64,000 nt of DNA from Phocoena phocoena (lineage: Eukaryota > Chordata > Mammalia > Artiodactyla > Phocoenidae), in assembly GCF_963924675.1 (NCBI RefSeq), contig NC_089228.1, positions 94,208,894 through 94,272,893 on the forward strand, given 5' to 3'. The first letter of the stretch is position 1. The number at the start of each line of letters is the position of its first letter. Of this stretch, positions 1 through 10,812 are shown piece after piece. The notes below the pieces were generated by a model. It made no database searches. It saw only the letters and a list, made by a program, of their open reading frames with translations, and had not been told where the DNA came from. Both the position numbers and the translations under genes were made by a program.

Positions 1-556
1 GCATGAAGCTTATCTGGTAAAGTGAAAGGTGATAAACATACTCAGTAACATGTTTTAAAATGGCTGTGATGTCCTGTCTTCAATGCAGATTTTATTTCAC
101 TTGGGTCATCTGCAGAATCCAGGATGCGTGACATCAAACAAGCAAGTGCAGGCCTTGTGTTTTGCTTCTGGGGCAAACGTTTTAGCCGCTGAAGTTAAAG
201 GCACATGTTGTGTTGAATGCTGAACAGAGCTGACATTTCATCTGGTGGTTTGGCAAGATGGCTTTGGGCACAGGTGATCATGAGGGCTGGTGAACTGCAG
301 AAGTTGTCTGTAGATAAGCTGGTTTCACCCGATTGTGCCGTGAATGTCACACCTGCACATCTGGGGGTGTAAATATGGAATTTTAAAGCTTTGCTACCTG
401 GCTTTAGTCAACTTAAAGCATTTACTTTTTCAGCCGGGCACTACCCCAGCTCACCAAACAGGTTTGACACAGGAAAAAAATAAAGTTGAAATTTGGCCTC
501 GTTCCACGTATATACTCTCATGCCATCAGAATATGGTTTCCTTTGGTTCATTGCTG
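1..556. other. Unassigned sequence, no feature recognised
   Basis: Ordinary mixed-composition DNA. I see no repeat, exon or RNA gene that I can name. Confidence 0.5.
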
Positions 557-979
557 TATTTGTCTGAGGGCTGCCGTATAACAAATTACCACCAACTGGG
601 TGGCTTAAAAAACAGAAATGTATTCTCTCACGGTTCTGGAGGCTGGACGTCTGAGATCAAGGTGTCCGAAAGCTCCAGAGAATGCTGCCTCGCCTTTTCC
701 AGCCTCTGGGGGCTCCGGGTGTGCCTTGGCTTGTGGCTATTGAACTCCAATCTCTACCTCCGTGTTCACATGGCCTTCTTCTCTCTGTGTGTCCATGTCT
801 TCTCCTTTTCTGTCTCTCATAAGGACACCTGTTATGCATTTAGGGCCCACCGGCCAATTCAGGATGATGTCATCTTGAAATCCTTAATTATATCTGCAAA
901 GACCGTTTTCCCAAATAAGGTCATGTTCACAGGTTCTGGGATGTGGACATATCTTTTAAGGGCCACCACTTGGCCCACT
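557..979 (-). mobile_element. MLT1-type LTR (ERVL-MaLR), minus strand
   Basis: The block opens with the reversed MLT1 end (ctgagggctgccgtataaca, then the accaactgggtggctt stretch) and runs through ctcacggttctggaggctgg, the 'aaggacacc' segment and the 'aaataaggtcat' segment in the expected order. It is strongly diverged and has no internal retroviral sequence, so it is an ancient solo LTR fragment. The right edge is approximate. The 225-residue open frame across it is fortuitous. Confidence 0.8.
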
Positions 980-1499
980 ACAGTCACCACATATCTTCTC
1001 AGGTGGTGGATATCGAGATAGTTGACAAGGATGGAACCACTGAAAGCCTTGGCTTCCAAATCCAAGGTGTTGGTACCCCCACGAAAATGAATTGCTTGAA
1101 GAAAGACAGGTCTCAGACATCAGAAATAATGGGCTTCATCGCCCAGAATTGTCTGGTTTCTTTGTTGTTTTATTTGTTGCCTGATGAGCTGTACATGTCT
1201 GAGAAAGGACTTTTGAGACATACCAGCCAGTAACCATCACGTTCTTTGGACTGTATCTTCTGAACATTCTCTGAAGCCATTGCACCCCTTCCTTACTGCC
1301 ACCACTGCCTTGTCAAGTCCCCATCATTTCTCACCTGGATTATGCCTTACTTCTCCCATTTTCTCCCTAGCTCCCTCTCTCCATATTGCCGCCTGAAGAG
1401 CTTCATGAAATTCCAGTCTGGTGCTACTTGCCTGGTGTTAGATAGCTTTCATCTGTCCCTGCAGAGACATCCTTCTCACCTTGCCTTCTTCCCCCAAAC
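980..1499. other. Unassigned sequence
   Basis: No recognisable repeat or exon. Short open frames here show no codon signature or known domain. Confidence 0.45.
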
Positions 1500-1862
1500 C
1501 TCTTTTGCCCTCTGGCTTCAGGCTGGGTTTGGCCAATGGAAGGCACTGGTCAGACGGGAGGTGGGAACAGTGGGAAGGGTCATTTACCTCCCTGACCCCT
1601 TGCCTGGAGGTCCCCACACACCGATTTCATCCCTCGATGGATGCTCCCAGGCTGTCCGATGGCGCTTTTCCAGACGACTCTCTCCTCCAAGTTTCTTACT
1701 GTTTCTCCCCTCACCCTTCAGGCCTAAGGATGGCAACAGGACCCCTTGTGGTCTCCCTGCACCCCGCCCACACCTTTGAACGCAATTGCTTTGTAAACAC
1801 TTCTTAAATTACCAAATTCAGCGTGCCATATGCTTCTTGCCTGGACCGTGACTAATACAACC
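1500..1862 (+). repeat. Ancient interspersed repeat, unnamed family A, copy 1
   Basis: Shares ordered segments with copies at about 29075-29585 and 38190-38525: a 'tggccaatggaaggcactgg'-like part, a 'cttcaggcctaaggatggcaa' part, 'cccacacctttg' and a terminal 'ggaccgtgactaatac'. I recognise it as a common old mammalian repeat but cannot name the family with confidence. Confidence 0.55.
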
Positions 1863-1959
1863 ATGCTTAAAGCTCGTCACTGGCTCTGTCCTGCCCAGAG
1901 GACAAATGCAACGTCAGCGGCAGGAGCACACGTCTTCAGCCTTGCCACGTCCTGACACA

Positions 1960-2330
1960 CTCTTGCACTTCCGCACCCGGATGGACTTGCTGTTCTCTGA
2001 ACGTGCTGTGTCCTTTTACTTCTTCAGGGTCTTCGTGAGTGATGCTTTCTTTCCTGATTTATCTTCCTGGACGTGGTCTTTTTCATCCTTCAGGACTTCG
2101 CTCAAGCATCACGTGTTGACTGGTGCTGACCTCCCCTGAGCAGGGTTCGTTACCTCCTCTAGGCTCCACATCACGTCACACACATCCGTGAAGGTCCTTC
2201 TCATTGCCACAGATACTCTTTTCCAGCCCCTCTCTGAACCCCCTGACTGCATGGACTGGATTCTGTAGTTCTTGCTTCTACAAGCGCCTGCTCTAACCCC
2301 TGGCAGGCTTAATACATTTTTTGAATGAAT
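1960..2330 (+). repeat. LINE L2 3' region, diverged
   Basis: Carries the L2 progression of a 'tccttcaggacttcgctcaag'-like segment followed by a CT-rich 'cctcccctgagcag' part, ending in 'ggcaggcttaatacattttt' and 'tgaatgaata', which resembles the L2 3' terminus. Heavily mutated. Confidence 0.55.
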
Positions 2331-2398
2331 ACTTTTTCTTTATGGACTATATTATTTCTTGCTCCATTCATATAAATGAGATTACTGCAGTGGAATAC

Positions 2399-2527
2399 AG
2401 TCAGCCCTCTGTACTCTCAGATGTGGAGCCTGCAGATATGGAGAGCGCACTGCACCGCACCATTTCGTACAACGACTTGAACATCCTCAGAGTTCGGTAT
2501 CCGAGGGGCGTCCCAGAACCGACCGTG
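2399..2527 (-). mobile_element. MER2/Tigger-related DNA transposon remnant, internally deleted
   Basis: Starts right after a TA with the terminal inverted repeat 'cagtcagccctctgta'. It then jumps to the opposite subterminal part 'gacttgaacatcctcagag...ggtatccgaggggcgtcccag'. The order fits MER2 read in reverse with its centre missing and its far terminus lost. Only about 130 bp remain of a family normally near 345 bp. Confidence 0.7.
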
Positions 2528-3654
2528 CCACCTTCATCAAGGCAAGCGTGTGTGCATTGTTTTCTATTTTGAGGAGTATTACTTGGTTTTATCCTCATGA
2601 CACTTCCTAGAGATGGGTAGATGGGAGGCAAACTCCTCTCCGTCACTTGGATCGTTAGTGGCAGAACTTCGCCAAGAATCTAGGCCTCTTGATACGAGCT
2701 TGGTCCTCTTTCAGTTACAGCATTCTGCCCCCTGAGATGCCAGGTTAAAAAACCGCAAAGCCAGGGAGCAGGCTGGATGAATGAGTGCTACCGCAAGGGC
2801 CACTTCAGATGGAAGGCAACTCAAGTGCCATAGAGATAGCTCCAAGTGATTATAAACACATGTTAGGAAGGCTGTTTAGAGAGAGCTTGTTGTCAGAAGG
2901 GTCCTAACAAACGGAACCGGTCACATTACCGGAACCTAACTTCCCGTTGCCCAAGAATTATGTCTGATGTAAGCTCCAGGGACCATCAACAGAACATGAT
3001 ATATGGATTAAAATTAGGATATGAACATCAAAAAGAAGTATTCTGCAACCCTGGGGAAGGAATGGGGGATTGTTTCTGTAATTCAAACCATATCCCATGA
3101 GAAAGTAATTTATAGGCAGCAGCACAAATAAAGATACATTTGAGGGCATTTGGAAAATTTCTGTTATGTCAATAGAAGGCTTAAAGGTTCTTCCTTCTGT
3201 CTGCCTTAGGAGAAAGAGCATCGTGTTGAAAGTACTGCTAATCGTGTAGCTCACTTGTAAGGAACATTTGCAGAGATACAGTCAGAGAATTTCAGCGGGA
3301 AAAGGTCATCCAACGTTGGGCTTTGGACATTTGGATCTTTTCCAACAGGAAGGAAAACATGAAATCTGAATACTCCAATTGGTTGAGGGTCAGGACAGAT
3401 TAAGTTTTAGATGTGGCACAGGCTCTAGCCCACCAGATCTCTGTGACCCCAGTAGTGTCAGAGCATGAATGTGATCCCTGAGGGTTCGTGTTATAACCTC
3501 ATAATCATCATGATGAACCTTCCATTAACTGGAACACCCATTAGTTGCTTGGACCTCTCTCCTTGTCCTTCATTGAAGACAAATAAGTGAGTCAACAGAA
3601 CATAAAGGAAATAAACAATAAATTTCTATGCATCCAGCTTTATCTTTTAAACCT
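2528..3654. other. Unassigned sequence
   Basis: No repeat or exon recognised across about 1.1 kb. Composition is AT-leaning and unremarkable. Confidence 0.4.
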
Positions 3655-4095
3655 TCTATTGGTGTTCTTAATCTTAAAATGTTCATATCTTTTAACCCAA
3701 TTATTTCCTTTTTTTGGGAAATTTATCTTAGGGATATAATAAGAGTTGTAGATAAAGATCTGGAAAAAAACCAGACTAACAATAAGGAAAGCGTTAGTTA
3801 AATCCAATTAATAGACTTCTATGCCATTATTTAAATCACATGTTTGGAAAACATTTAATGATGTGAAGGTGCTTATGATATAAATCACAAGAGCAAATAC
3901 AAAACTGTACCTATGGTATAATCTGACGTTTTGAAAACCTTTTTCTCTTTGCCTATATACATATATCTATAAATAGTAAAATACCAGAAGGAAAACCATC
4001 AAAATGTTAATTATGGTTTTCTCTGGGTGGTGGGATTATGGGTGTCTGTTATCACTTGTACGTAACTCATTTTCCAAACTTTATGAGTATAAATC
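3655..4095 (+). mobile_element. Old L1 (L1M-class) 3' end
   Basis: Matches the known order of an ancient L1 tail: 'aaatttatcttagggatata', the 'ttaaatcacatgtttggaaaa' region, 'atgatataaatcaca', then 'ctctgggtggtgggattatg' and a final 'actcattttccaaac' stretch. The reading frame is destroyed. Confidence 0.75.
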
Positions 4096-4109
4096 CGAAA
4101 ACAACTTTG

Positions 4110-5075
4110 TAGACAGTATTGAAAACCCTTCACTGGCTTCTCCCTATTTCCAAGGCAAAATCCAGACTCCTCAGCGTGGACAGTGGGGCTCCGTATGATC
4201 TGGCTGCCCACCCTCCTGGCTCACCTCTCCCGACTCCTCTCCTCAGGCCCTGCCTCCCAACCTTCCTCAGGGGTCTGCTGAATTGATGGTCGTTTTCCAC
4301 ATGTGCAGTGCTTTCTGAAGGTCCCTTGCCTTCGCGCATCGCCGTTCTTTCTTCCTAGGCCGCTTTCTCTTCTTGCCAGTGCTGGCATGCTCCCACACGT
4401 AGCTCCGGTCTCTTGTGGAAAGCCTCCTGGAGTGGATGCTGGCCCATCTCCCCTTCAGGCCTGAGATGCTCATTATCTCAGCATCCGGGTGTGGCCTGCT
4501 GCTGCCTCACTGATAAATCCCTCTCCTGTATTTGTCCTTGGCCCAAGGGAGCAGCCTTGCCTAAGGTCACACCTCTCCCCTGGGACGGCCCACATCTAAT
4601 GAGGGGTCGAAGCCCCGCTCCAAGGCCTGGCCCCTTTGCCTCAGTTAGTGACAGCTCTGAAAGGCCATCCCAGCTTTAGAGCTCCCTGAGGGGTCAGCCA
4701 AGGCCTCTTTGGCAGCAGCATCGCAGCGAAACTTTTTCCTCTGCCTGGCCCTGTCTTCCTCCCTCCCTTGCAAGTGAGCAATCTCCCGGAAGCCTTGCAC
4801 ACACGAATCTGTCTCTGGGTCTGTGTTTTGGGGAACCCAACGGAGGACCCCTCCTGTGGTCCCTTACCTCACTCGCTAAGTTAGAGCCCTATCCTCTGGG
4901 CTCTTGAATGCCCTTTGTTTGTGTCTACTTCAGCACTTCTCTCACTGTATTGGAACAGAACACGGTTCTCATGTCTCCCCTACCTGGCCCAAATCTCCCA
5001 GAAGGTAACAGGGAGTAGCCTTTGTCCTCTGTGTCTGTAGCACCTGTCACAGCGCCTGGCTCCTAGTTTGTGATG
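4110..5075 (+). repeat. LINE L2 3' portion, possibly interrupted
   Basis: Starts with 'aaaacccttcactggcttct' and 'aaatccagactcctcagcg', passes 'tgatctggctgccc' and 'ccttgccttcgcgcatcgcc', and ends near 'tgtagcacctgtcacagcgcctggc'. These segments occur in the same order in L2. The middle (about 4470-4890) does not match clearly and may be an insertion or heavy drift. Confidence 0.6.
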
Positions 5076-6213
5076 AATGAAAGCATGTGAAAGGGAGGTG
5101 GTGAGTAGAGAGAATAACAGGTGGAGAAATAGTATGACAAGATGAAATAACGCAGGTCCTTCTACACCTTTCCAATCGAAGTTACATTTCCTCCTGAGCC
5201 TTTCTGTGTATCTACCAATGAACAAAGCTCCGCCTTTGAGGTCTCTGTAGCCCCTTTCAGGGTCAAGTCGGGAAATTCCAATCAGGAATTGGAAGAATTC
5301 TGCACTTTATTTTTCTTCCTGTCTTGTAGTTGCAAGACTAACCCTTCTTTCTTCTCTCCTTCTTCAACCCTAGTTTCTCCTTTATTTCTCCTTTCCTTTC
5401 TCCCCACCATTTCTCAAACTAGGTCTAAGGTCAATGTGTTGTCAAGGAATTTGCAAAGAAGTCATGACCAAGGGCTAACCTGACAGTAGTGATTCTCCTT
5501 CAGGAAACTGCAGGGGAAAAAGTTGGGTGCCCTTTCAAAATCATACCATCCTCCGATGGATAACTTTTGGAATAGGGGTGTTTTAGTCCCTTGTTCCTAA
5601 GGAATGATTCAGATAAAATTTCCCTGAGGATAAAAGAAAACCTGTCTCAGCTTTTCAGAGTTATCTGTGTAATTAATCACAAATATGTTACTAAATCCTT
5701 GGGTATGCATCCAAATTGTGTGGGAAACACCCAGCTCTTAATCTTACAGGTTCAGGGGCCTCCACTGCCCCGTCTTCTGTCTCTCTTTTGTGACGTCCAC
5801 TCTCAGATGAATTCGCTAGTGCTGAAAATGTTCGAAGTGCTGACGGAAGGCTGCTCCACGTTTATTCCATATTTCAAGAAAAACATTACTATTTTCTCTT
5901 AATATGGGACAGCCTCAGTGCCTCCAGGAAATGGAGCTGAGTTATTTAGCGACCATTTCTCATTTTGTCTCCCATCTTACGCACATGGCAAGACAAGTGC
6001 CATGATTACCGGTGCCTAATCAGGGACAGAGCACCTGGAGGGTAAGTGACCTTGAATAATTATAGAGCCACTTAATGCCAGGACTAGGACGGGGATTCGG
6101 GACACCTGACTTAGGGGTCGGCACTTAACACTGGTCATGCTGAGGGCAGTCTGTCACTTGGGAGATTTTCTCCATGAATACATTTGTTCCCCTTAGAGTT
6201 AAAAGCTGTCACA
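5076..6213. other. Unassigned sequence
   Basis: No named repeat. A 103-residue open frame at 5591-5902 has no recognisable domain and is likely chance. Confidence 0.4.
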
Positions 6214-6428
6214 GGGGCTTCCCTGGTGGCGCAGTGGTTGAGAGTCCGCCTGCCGATGCAGGGGACGCGGGTTCGTGCCCCGGTCTGGGAGGATCCCACA
6301 TGCTGTGGAGCGGCTGGGCCCGTGAGCCATGGCCACTGAGCCTGCGTGTCCGGAGCCTGTGCTCCGCAATGGCAGAGGCCACAACAGTGAGAGGCCCGCG
6401 TACCGCAAAAAAAAAAAAAAAAAAAAAA
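6214..6428 (+). mobile_element. CHR-2-type SINE (tRNA-Glu derived), full length
   Basis: Has the canonical head 'gggcttccctggtggcgcag', a pol III A-box-like 'tggcgcagtgg', a B-box-like 'ggttcgtgccc', the 'gagcctgtgctccgca' body and a pure A tail. A short duplication 'gtcaca' flanks it at 6208-6213 and 6429-6434. Confidence 0.96.
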
Positions 6429-6501
6429 GTCACAAATTCTAGAACTAGAAAACATGACCACAGCATTGGTAGCCGTGTGTGCTCACATGTGAGCATGTAC
6501 T

Positions 6502-6508
6502 TGTGTGT

Positions 6509-6547
<39 letters not shown>
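6502..6547 (+). repeat. (GT)n microsatellite
   Basis: About 22 GT units with one early interruption ('gtat'). Likely length-polymorphic. Confidence 0.98.
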
Positions 6548-6555
<8 letters not shown>

Positions 6556-8643
6556 CAACCCTGCAGAGACTTAGCCCTGCCTGTTGTAGGTGTTACATAG
6601 GAATGTTTATTCCCCACTCCTCTTGTTTCCAGGGGAACATGCTTCCATTGAGTAAATCCCCTGGGCTCGCTCTCTCCATCATCTCCTTCACCTCATTGGA
6701 GGGAGAGGAAAATGGTTAGTCTGGGAGAATCAGTTGAAGATGTGTGTCTCACTGTCTCCTTTCTCTCCGTATGGGAATTGCCTGGAGAAAGTGAACATGT
6801 TCTGCTCCTTCAAGCCTTAAGTTTTAAGGGGCAGCTCCTCATGTAGTAAAGTTTCCTACCTTTCAGCACTGCCTGGTGCTGGCCAGGGGACTTCAGTTCA
6901 GTGGTACAGTATTAACAAGTTTGCAGACCTGAAGTCACACTCTCTAACCAAGACTTTGTCAATTTGAAAAGAAAAGGGGATGTTTTTACCTCGATCTGTC
7001 TTATACTTATGCCTCTTAATTGACCCAGAACTTGGGCAGGAAAGTGGGGTCCTATTTATTGGGTTCCCTGAAGCCTCATCAGAGAGGGCTCCTCTGCTTG
7101 GCCCTCAGCAATTGCCTGGTGGGGATAAACGTCTACATTTGGTGGGCAGCCCTGAATTTGGGGCAGAGATTTGGAATGGAAACACACAGGCCACTGGCTG
7201 AGCTCATCCTGTCTACAGTCCGAGTGACTCAGGGAAGGCCCTGACTCAGTTGGCACTTATGAAGAGAAAGGAGGGGGCTTCCCCCAAAATCACCCTCCTT
7301 TAGTGACAAAGTAGTCGTGGAACAAACACGTTTCCTGCCAGGGCTCTTTCCTGTTACCACAGACTTTCAAGTTTAAGTAATCATGTGAGCAAGGGGACTC
7401 ACTTACTAGAATAATTCCTTTCTGTGTGCTGAAATCCAGTTCACATCTGATTTCCCCAGCTGAAAGTAATCTCTCTCCTTCAGACTTCTACACTCATTGC
7501 CTGGAACTTGCACTTGAGAATTATTATTCCTGAACGATTTTATTGCTTGCTTAGTTGTTGTGGTAGTTGTTCTTGTTCTCTGTGCATTTTATCTCAAATC
7601 CCAATGTTTTAAAGTTTGTTAAGTATAAGGACCATGTCTTACACCTCCTTGTATTTTTCCCTATCTGCCAAGAGTCTAGCATAGGATTTATTTGCATTTT
7701 TTAGTGTGGAAATAAATGAAGAAGAGTGGGAAAGATTTATAGGGGAGAAAAGGGAAGGCTTGGGGTGTGTCTTGATTGGAGACCGTGGGCCTGGGGAAGC
7801 TGGAGGCAGGTAACTAGAAGCAAGGCATCCCATGGGATCAGTTAGGGTTGTGTATTTGATTTTCTCTAGTTGGTCCTGTGTTGGAAGGGACAAAAATTAC
7901 GAAAGCTGTCAGTTGCTAAGTTCTGGTCATTTTGGCCCAGTTGTTACAGGGGTTATTATTTGGCTTCCTGGATTGTTGCCGACTTTCTATAACCCTGACA
8001 CAGTACGCTGACTTCCTGGACTGGTTACCGTAGAAAATGTGTGGTTTTCCTGGGCTGGTTATTGCAGATTGTAGGTCAGAACTCTATTATATATGATGAG
8101 GCCATTGTTCATTTGTATCAATATATTCAGTCTCTCAGTAGGCATCAGTAAATGTTGATTACTTACTACAGTTTGAAACATCTCCTTTGAACTGATATCC
8201 TTTCTCTTCCCTCTTGCGACTTACTAAACAGTTTATTCAACAAATATTTTCCATTTAAGTTTTGTATCAAGACCTTAAACACAAGAGAGAAGGAAACTAA
8301 TCACATTCTTGCTCCCTTTCTCATTTATCATCTTGGAGTGTAAAACACTGATGAAGAAAAAGAAGGGTCATGGTCTTCAGTGTTTCAGACTAGAAATTAC
8401 TATCGTTCAAGTCCTTCATTTTGTAATGGAGACAAAGTCCTACAGACTTGCCCAAGGTCATGATGATCAGTGATAAGCTGAGATTACAGAAGTCATCACT
8501 TATAACAGGTAGATAATCTGTCTCCAGCTCTGATCTACTGAGTGTTTGTGCAACATGTTGGCGTAAGAAGGTGGAGGACCAATAAAGTTTTTTAAAAACT
8601 GGAAAAAAGCCAAGTTCCTGAAAGCGGAGGCCTTTGGTAGAGT
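6548..8643. other. Mostly unassigned; weak L2-like end at about 7600-7690
   Basis: The only repeat-like part is 'ttaagtataaggaccatgtc' followed by 'agagtctagcataggattta', which resembles a decayed L2 3' end. A loosely repeated motif around 7955-8075 is described in the findings. Nothing else is recognised. Confidence 0.4.
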
Positions 8644-8859
8644 TTTTTTGTTTTTGTTTTTTTTCTTTCGGTACGCGGGCCTCTCCCTGCTGTGGCCTCA
8701 CCCGTTGCGGAGCACAGGCTCCGGACGCGCAGGCTCAGCGGCCACGGCTCACGGGCCCAGCCGCTCCGCGGCATGTGGGATCTTCCCGGACCGGGGCACA
8801 AACCCGCGTCCCGTGCATCGGCAGGCAGACTCTCAACCACTGCGCCACCAGGGAAGCCC
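8644..8859 (-). mobile_element. CHR-2-type SINE, full length, minus strand
   Basis: Reads T-rich tail, 'ggtacgcgggcctctcc', body, then 'ccaccagggaagccc'. A perfect TSD 'ggtagagt' lies at 8636-8643 and 8860-8867. Confidence 0.96.
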
Positions 8860-8941
8860 GGTAGAGTATTTTTTTAGAAGCCATGGAGCAGAAGAACATG
8901 TGGAGTGAATCTTGTGGGGTTCACCACAGTGTGTGATGGGC

Positions 8942-9399
8942 TGTTTTAGTATCTTGTGGCTGCCATGTAACAGAGTACCACAAAATGGATGCCTTAAATA
9001 ACAGAAACTCTTGCAGAGGCAAGAGGTCTGAAATCAAGGTGTCAGTAGGGCCCTGCTCCTTCTGAGACCTGTAGGAGAGAATCCTTCCTTGCCTCTCCTA
9101 GCTTTTGGTATTTGCTGGCAATCATTGGAATTCCTTGGCTTGTAGATGCCTCCTTCCAACCTCTGTTTCTATCATCACATGACATTCTTCCCGTGTATCT
9201 GTTTCTGTGCCCAAATTTAGCCTCTTCTCATGAGGGTGTCCGCCATTTTGGATTAAGGGCCCACTCTACTGTAGTGTGACCTCATCGTAACTAATGACGT
9301 CTGCAGTGACCCTCTTTCCAGATAAGGTCCCATTCAGAGGTATTGGGAGTTAGGAGTTCAACATATCTTTTTGGGAGACGCAAATAAACTCGTAACACA
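8942..9399 (-). mobile_element. MLT1-type LTR, minus strand
   Basis: Contains 'gtaacagagtaccacaaaa', 'cttggcttgtagatgcct', 'catgagggtgtccgccattt', 'cagataaggtcccattcag' and 'gagttcaacatatctttttg' in MLT1 order. Solo LTR with no internal region. Confidence 0.85.
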
Positions 9400-10295
9400 G
9401 GCCATGACGCAGAGCTACATCTTTTCCAAGAAACTCCGTAGTCGTGAGCTGCTGGCCTTCCCATCACTTCCGGGCCGCTGCCAGCACGTGGCTCGTGACT
9501 GAGCGGCGCTGCAAGAGGGGGTGATGAATAAGGAGTTGTCGTTTGAATAAAGCCACTCAGTTTCTTTGTAACTACGTGTCACAGGGTGTTTAGGACCATC
9601 CTGCCCCACCCGCTGCTGCACGTTGGTGGAACTATAAAGTAAACTACACATCTTTTTTGGGGAGCCTCTTATTCACAATTCCCCCCAAGCCTCATTTCCC
9701 TGAGGGAGTGTGCTCACCCACCTTCGTTTCATCATTTAACCCTGCCTGTTTATAAAGTTCATGCTGTCCTGAAGCTCTTTGTATCAGCCCAGTCACCTCT
9801 GTTAGTCATCTCCTGCCACTTTTCTCTTTTCACTCTTTCAGGAAGTAATGTTTTCACTTAGGTAAAAGAGTCATAGGAAGTGTTTTCTGCTTGTTTGATG
9901 ATTCATTCCCCTGCTCTTTGCTGTTTCTAAATGTTATAAGGGAAAAACCCTTTTGTCCTGGGCTTTGGTGAATGGGCATGGTCAATGAGGGTGAGAAAAT
10001 GCAGTCATAAAACACTTTCACCTTAGAGTGGAAGTAATCTCGTTTATTGGTCTTTCTGATTCCTCTGAGAGGTGGCATTGTGATTCTCACAGCCCCTAGA
10101 ATCCATGATATGGACTTCCCTGCTTTCAAGTGAAGTGCCCATGCATTTTACTTCCTCCATGTTTTGTTGTGAGTGAATCATGGCAAGATGGATGCCATGT
10201 GACTACCCCCCCACTCACTTCATTTGTGGATCCAGGCCATAGGCTCAGAATCTGTCAGAGCTGAGCTGCTTCAGTTAAATGAGTTCCCTCAGAGG
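9400..10295. other. Unassigned sequence
   Basis: No repeat or exon recognised. Confidence 0.4.
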
Positions 10296-10812
10296 GTATT
10301 AGGGGCTGAATTGTGTTCCTCCCATGTTCATATTTTGAAGTCCTAACCCCCAGTACCTCAGAATGTATTTGGAGATTGGGTTTTTAAAGAGGTGATCAGA
10401 TTAAAGTGAAGTCATTAAGATGGGCCCTAATCCAATATGACTGGTATCCTTATAAGAGGATGAGATTAGGATCAGACACATAGAGAAGACCATATGTGAA
10501 GGCACAGGGAGATGATGGCCGTCTACAAGCCCAGGAGAGAGGCCTCAGGAGAAATCAACCCTGCCAACACCTTGATCTTGGACTTCTAGCCTCCAGCGCT
10601 GTGAGGCTCCGGACGCGCAGGCTCAGAGGCCATGGCTCACGGGCCCAGCTGCTCCGCGGCATGTGGGATCTTCCCGGACTGGGGCACGAACCCGTGTCCC
10701 CTGCATCGGCAGGCGGACTCTCAACCACTGCGCCACCAGGGAAGCCCCATTTCTGTTGTTTAAGTTGCCCATTTTTAGTACTTTGTTATGGCAGCCCTAG
10801 CAAACTAATACA
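10296..10812 (+). mobile_element. MLT1A-like LTR, plus strand, interrupted by SINE remnant
   Basis: Well-preserved MLT1: 'ggggctgaattgtgttcct', 'gaagtcctaacccccagta', 'ggccctaatccaatatgact', 'accttgatcttggacttct', then, beyond the SINE piece at 10605-10748, 'tttctgttgtttaagttgcc' and 'ggcagccctagcaaactaat'. The segment carrying the LTR's AATAAA is missing at the junction. Confidence 0.92.
10605..10748 (-). mobile_element. CHR-2-type SINE, 3' part missing, inside MLT1
   Basis: The head end ('ccaccagggaagcccc') and B-box region are intact. The copy stops at 'ggctccggacgcgcagg' with no A/T tail and none of the last roughly 60 bases of the family. It abuts MLT1 sequence directly, which points to a deletion after insertion rather than normal truncation. 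Confidence 0.92.

Noticed and set aside
6241..6300. Pol III promoter of the SINE as an active regulatory site
   Set aside because: Boxes are present but transcription of an individual copy cannot be inferred from sequence.
6174..6719. 181-residue open frame on the plus strand
   Set aside because: It reads through the CHR-2 SINE and the GT microsatellite. The same peptide pattern recurs at every plus-strand SINE copy.
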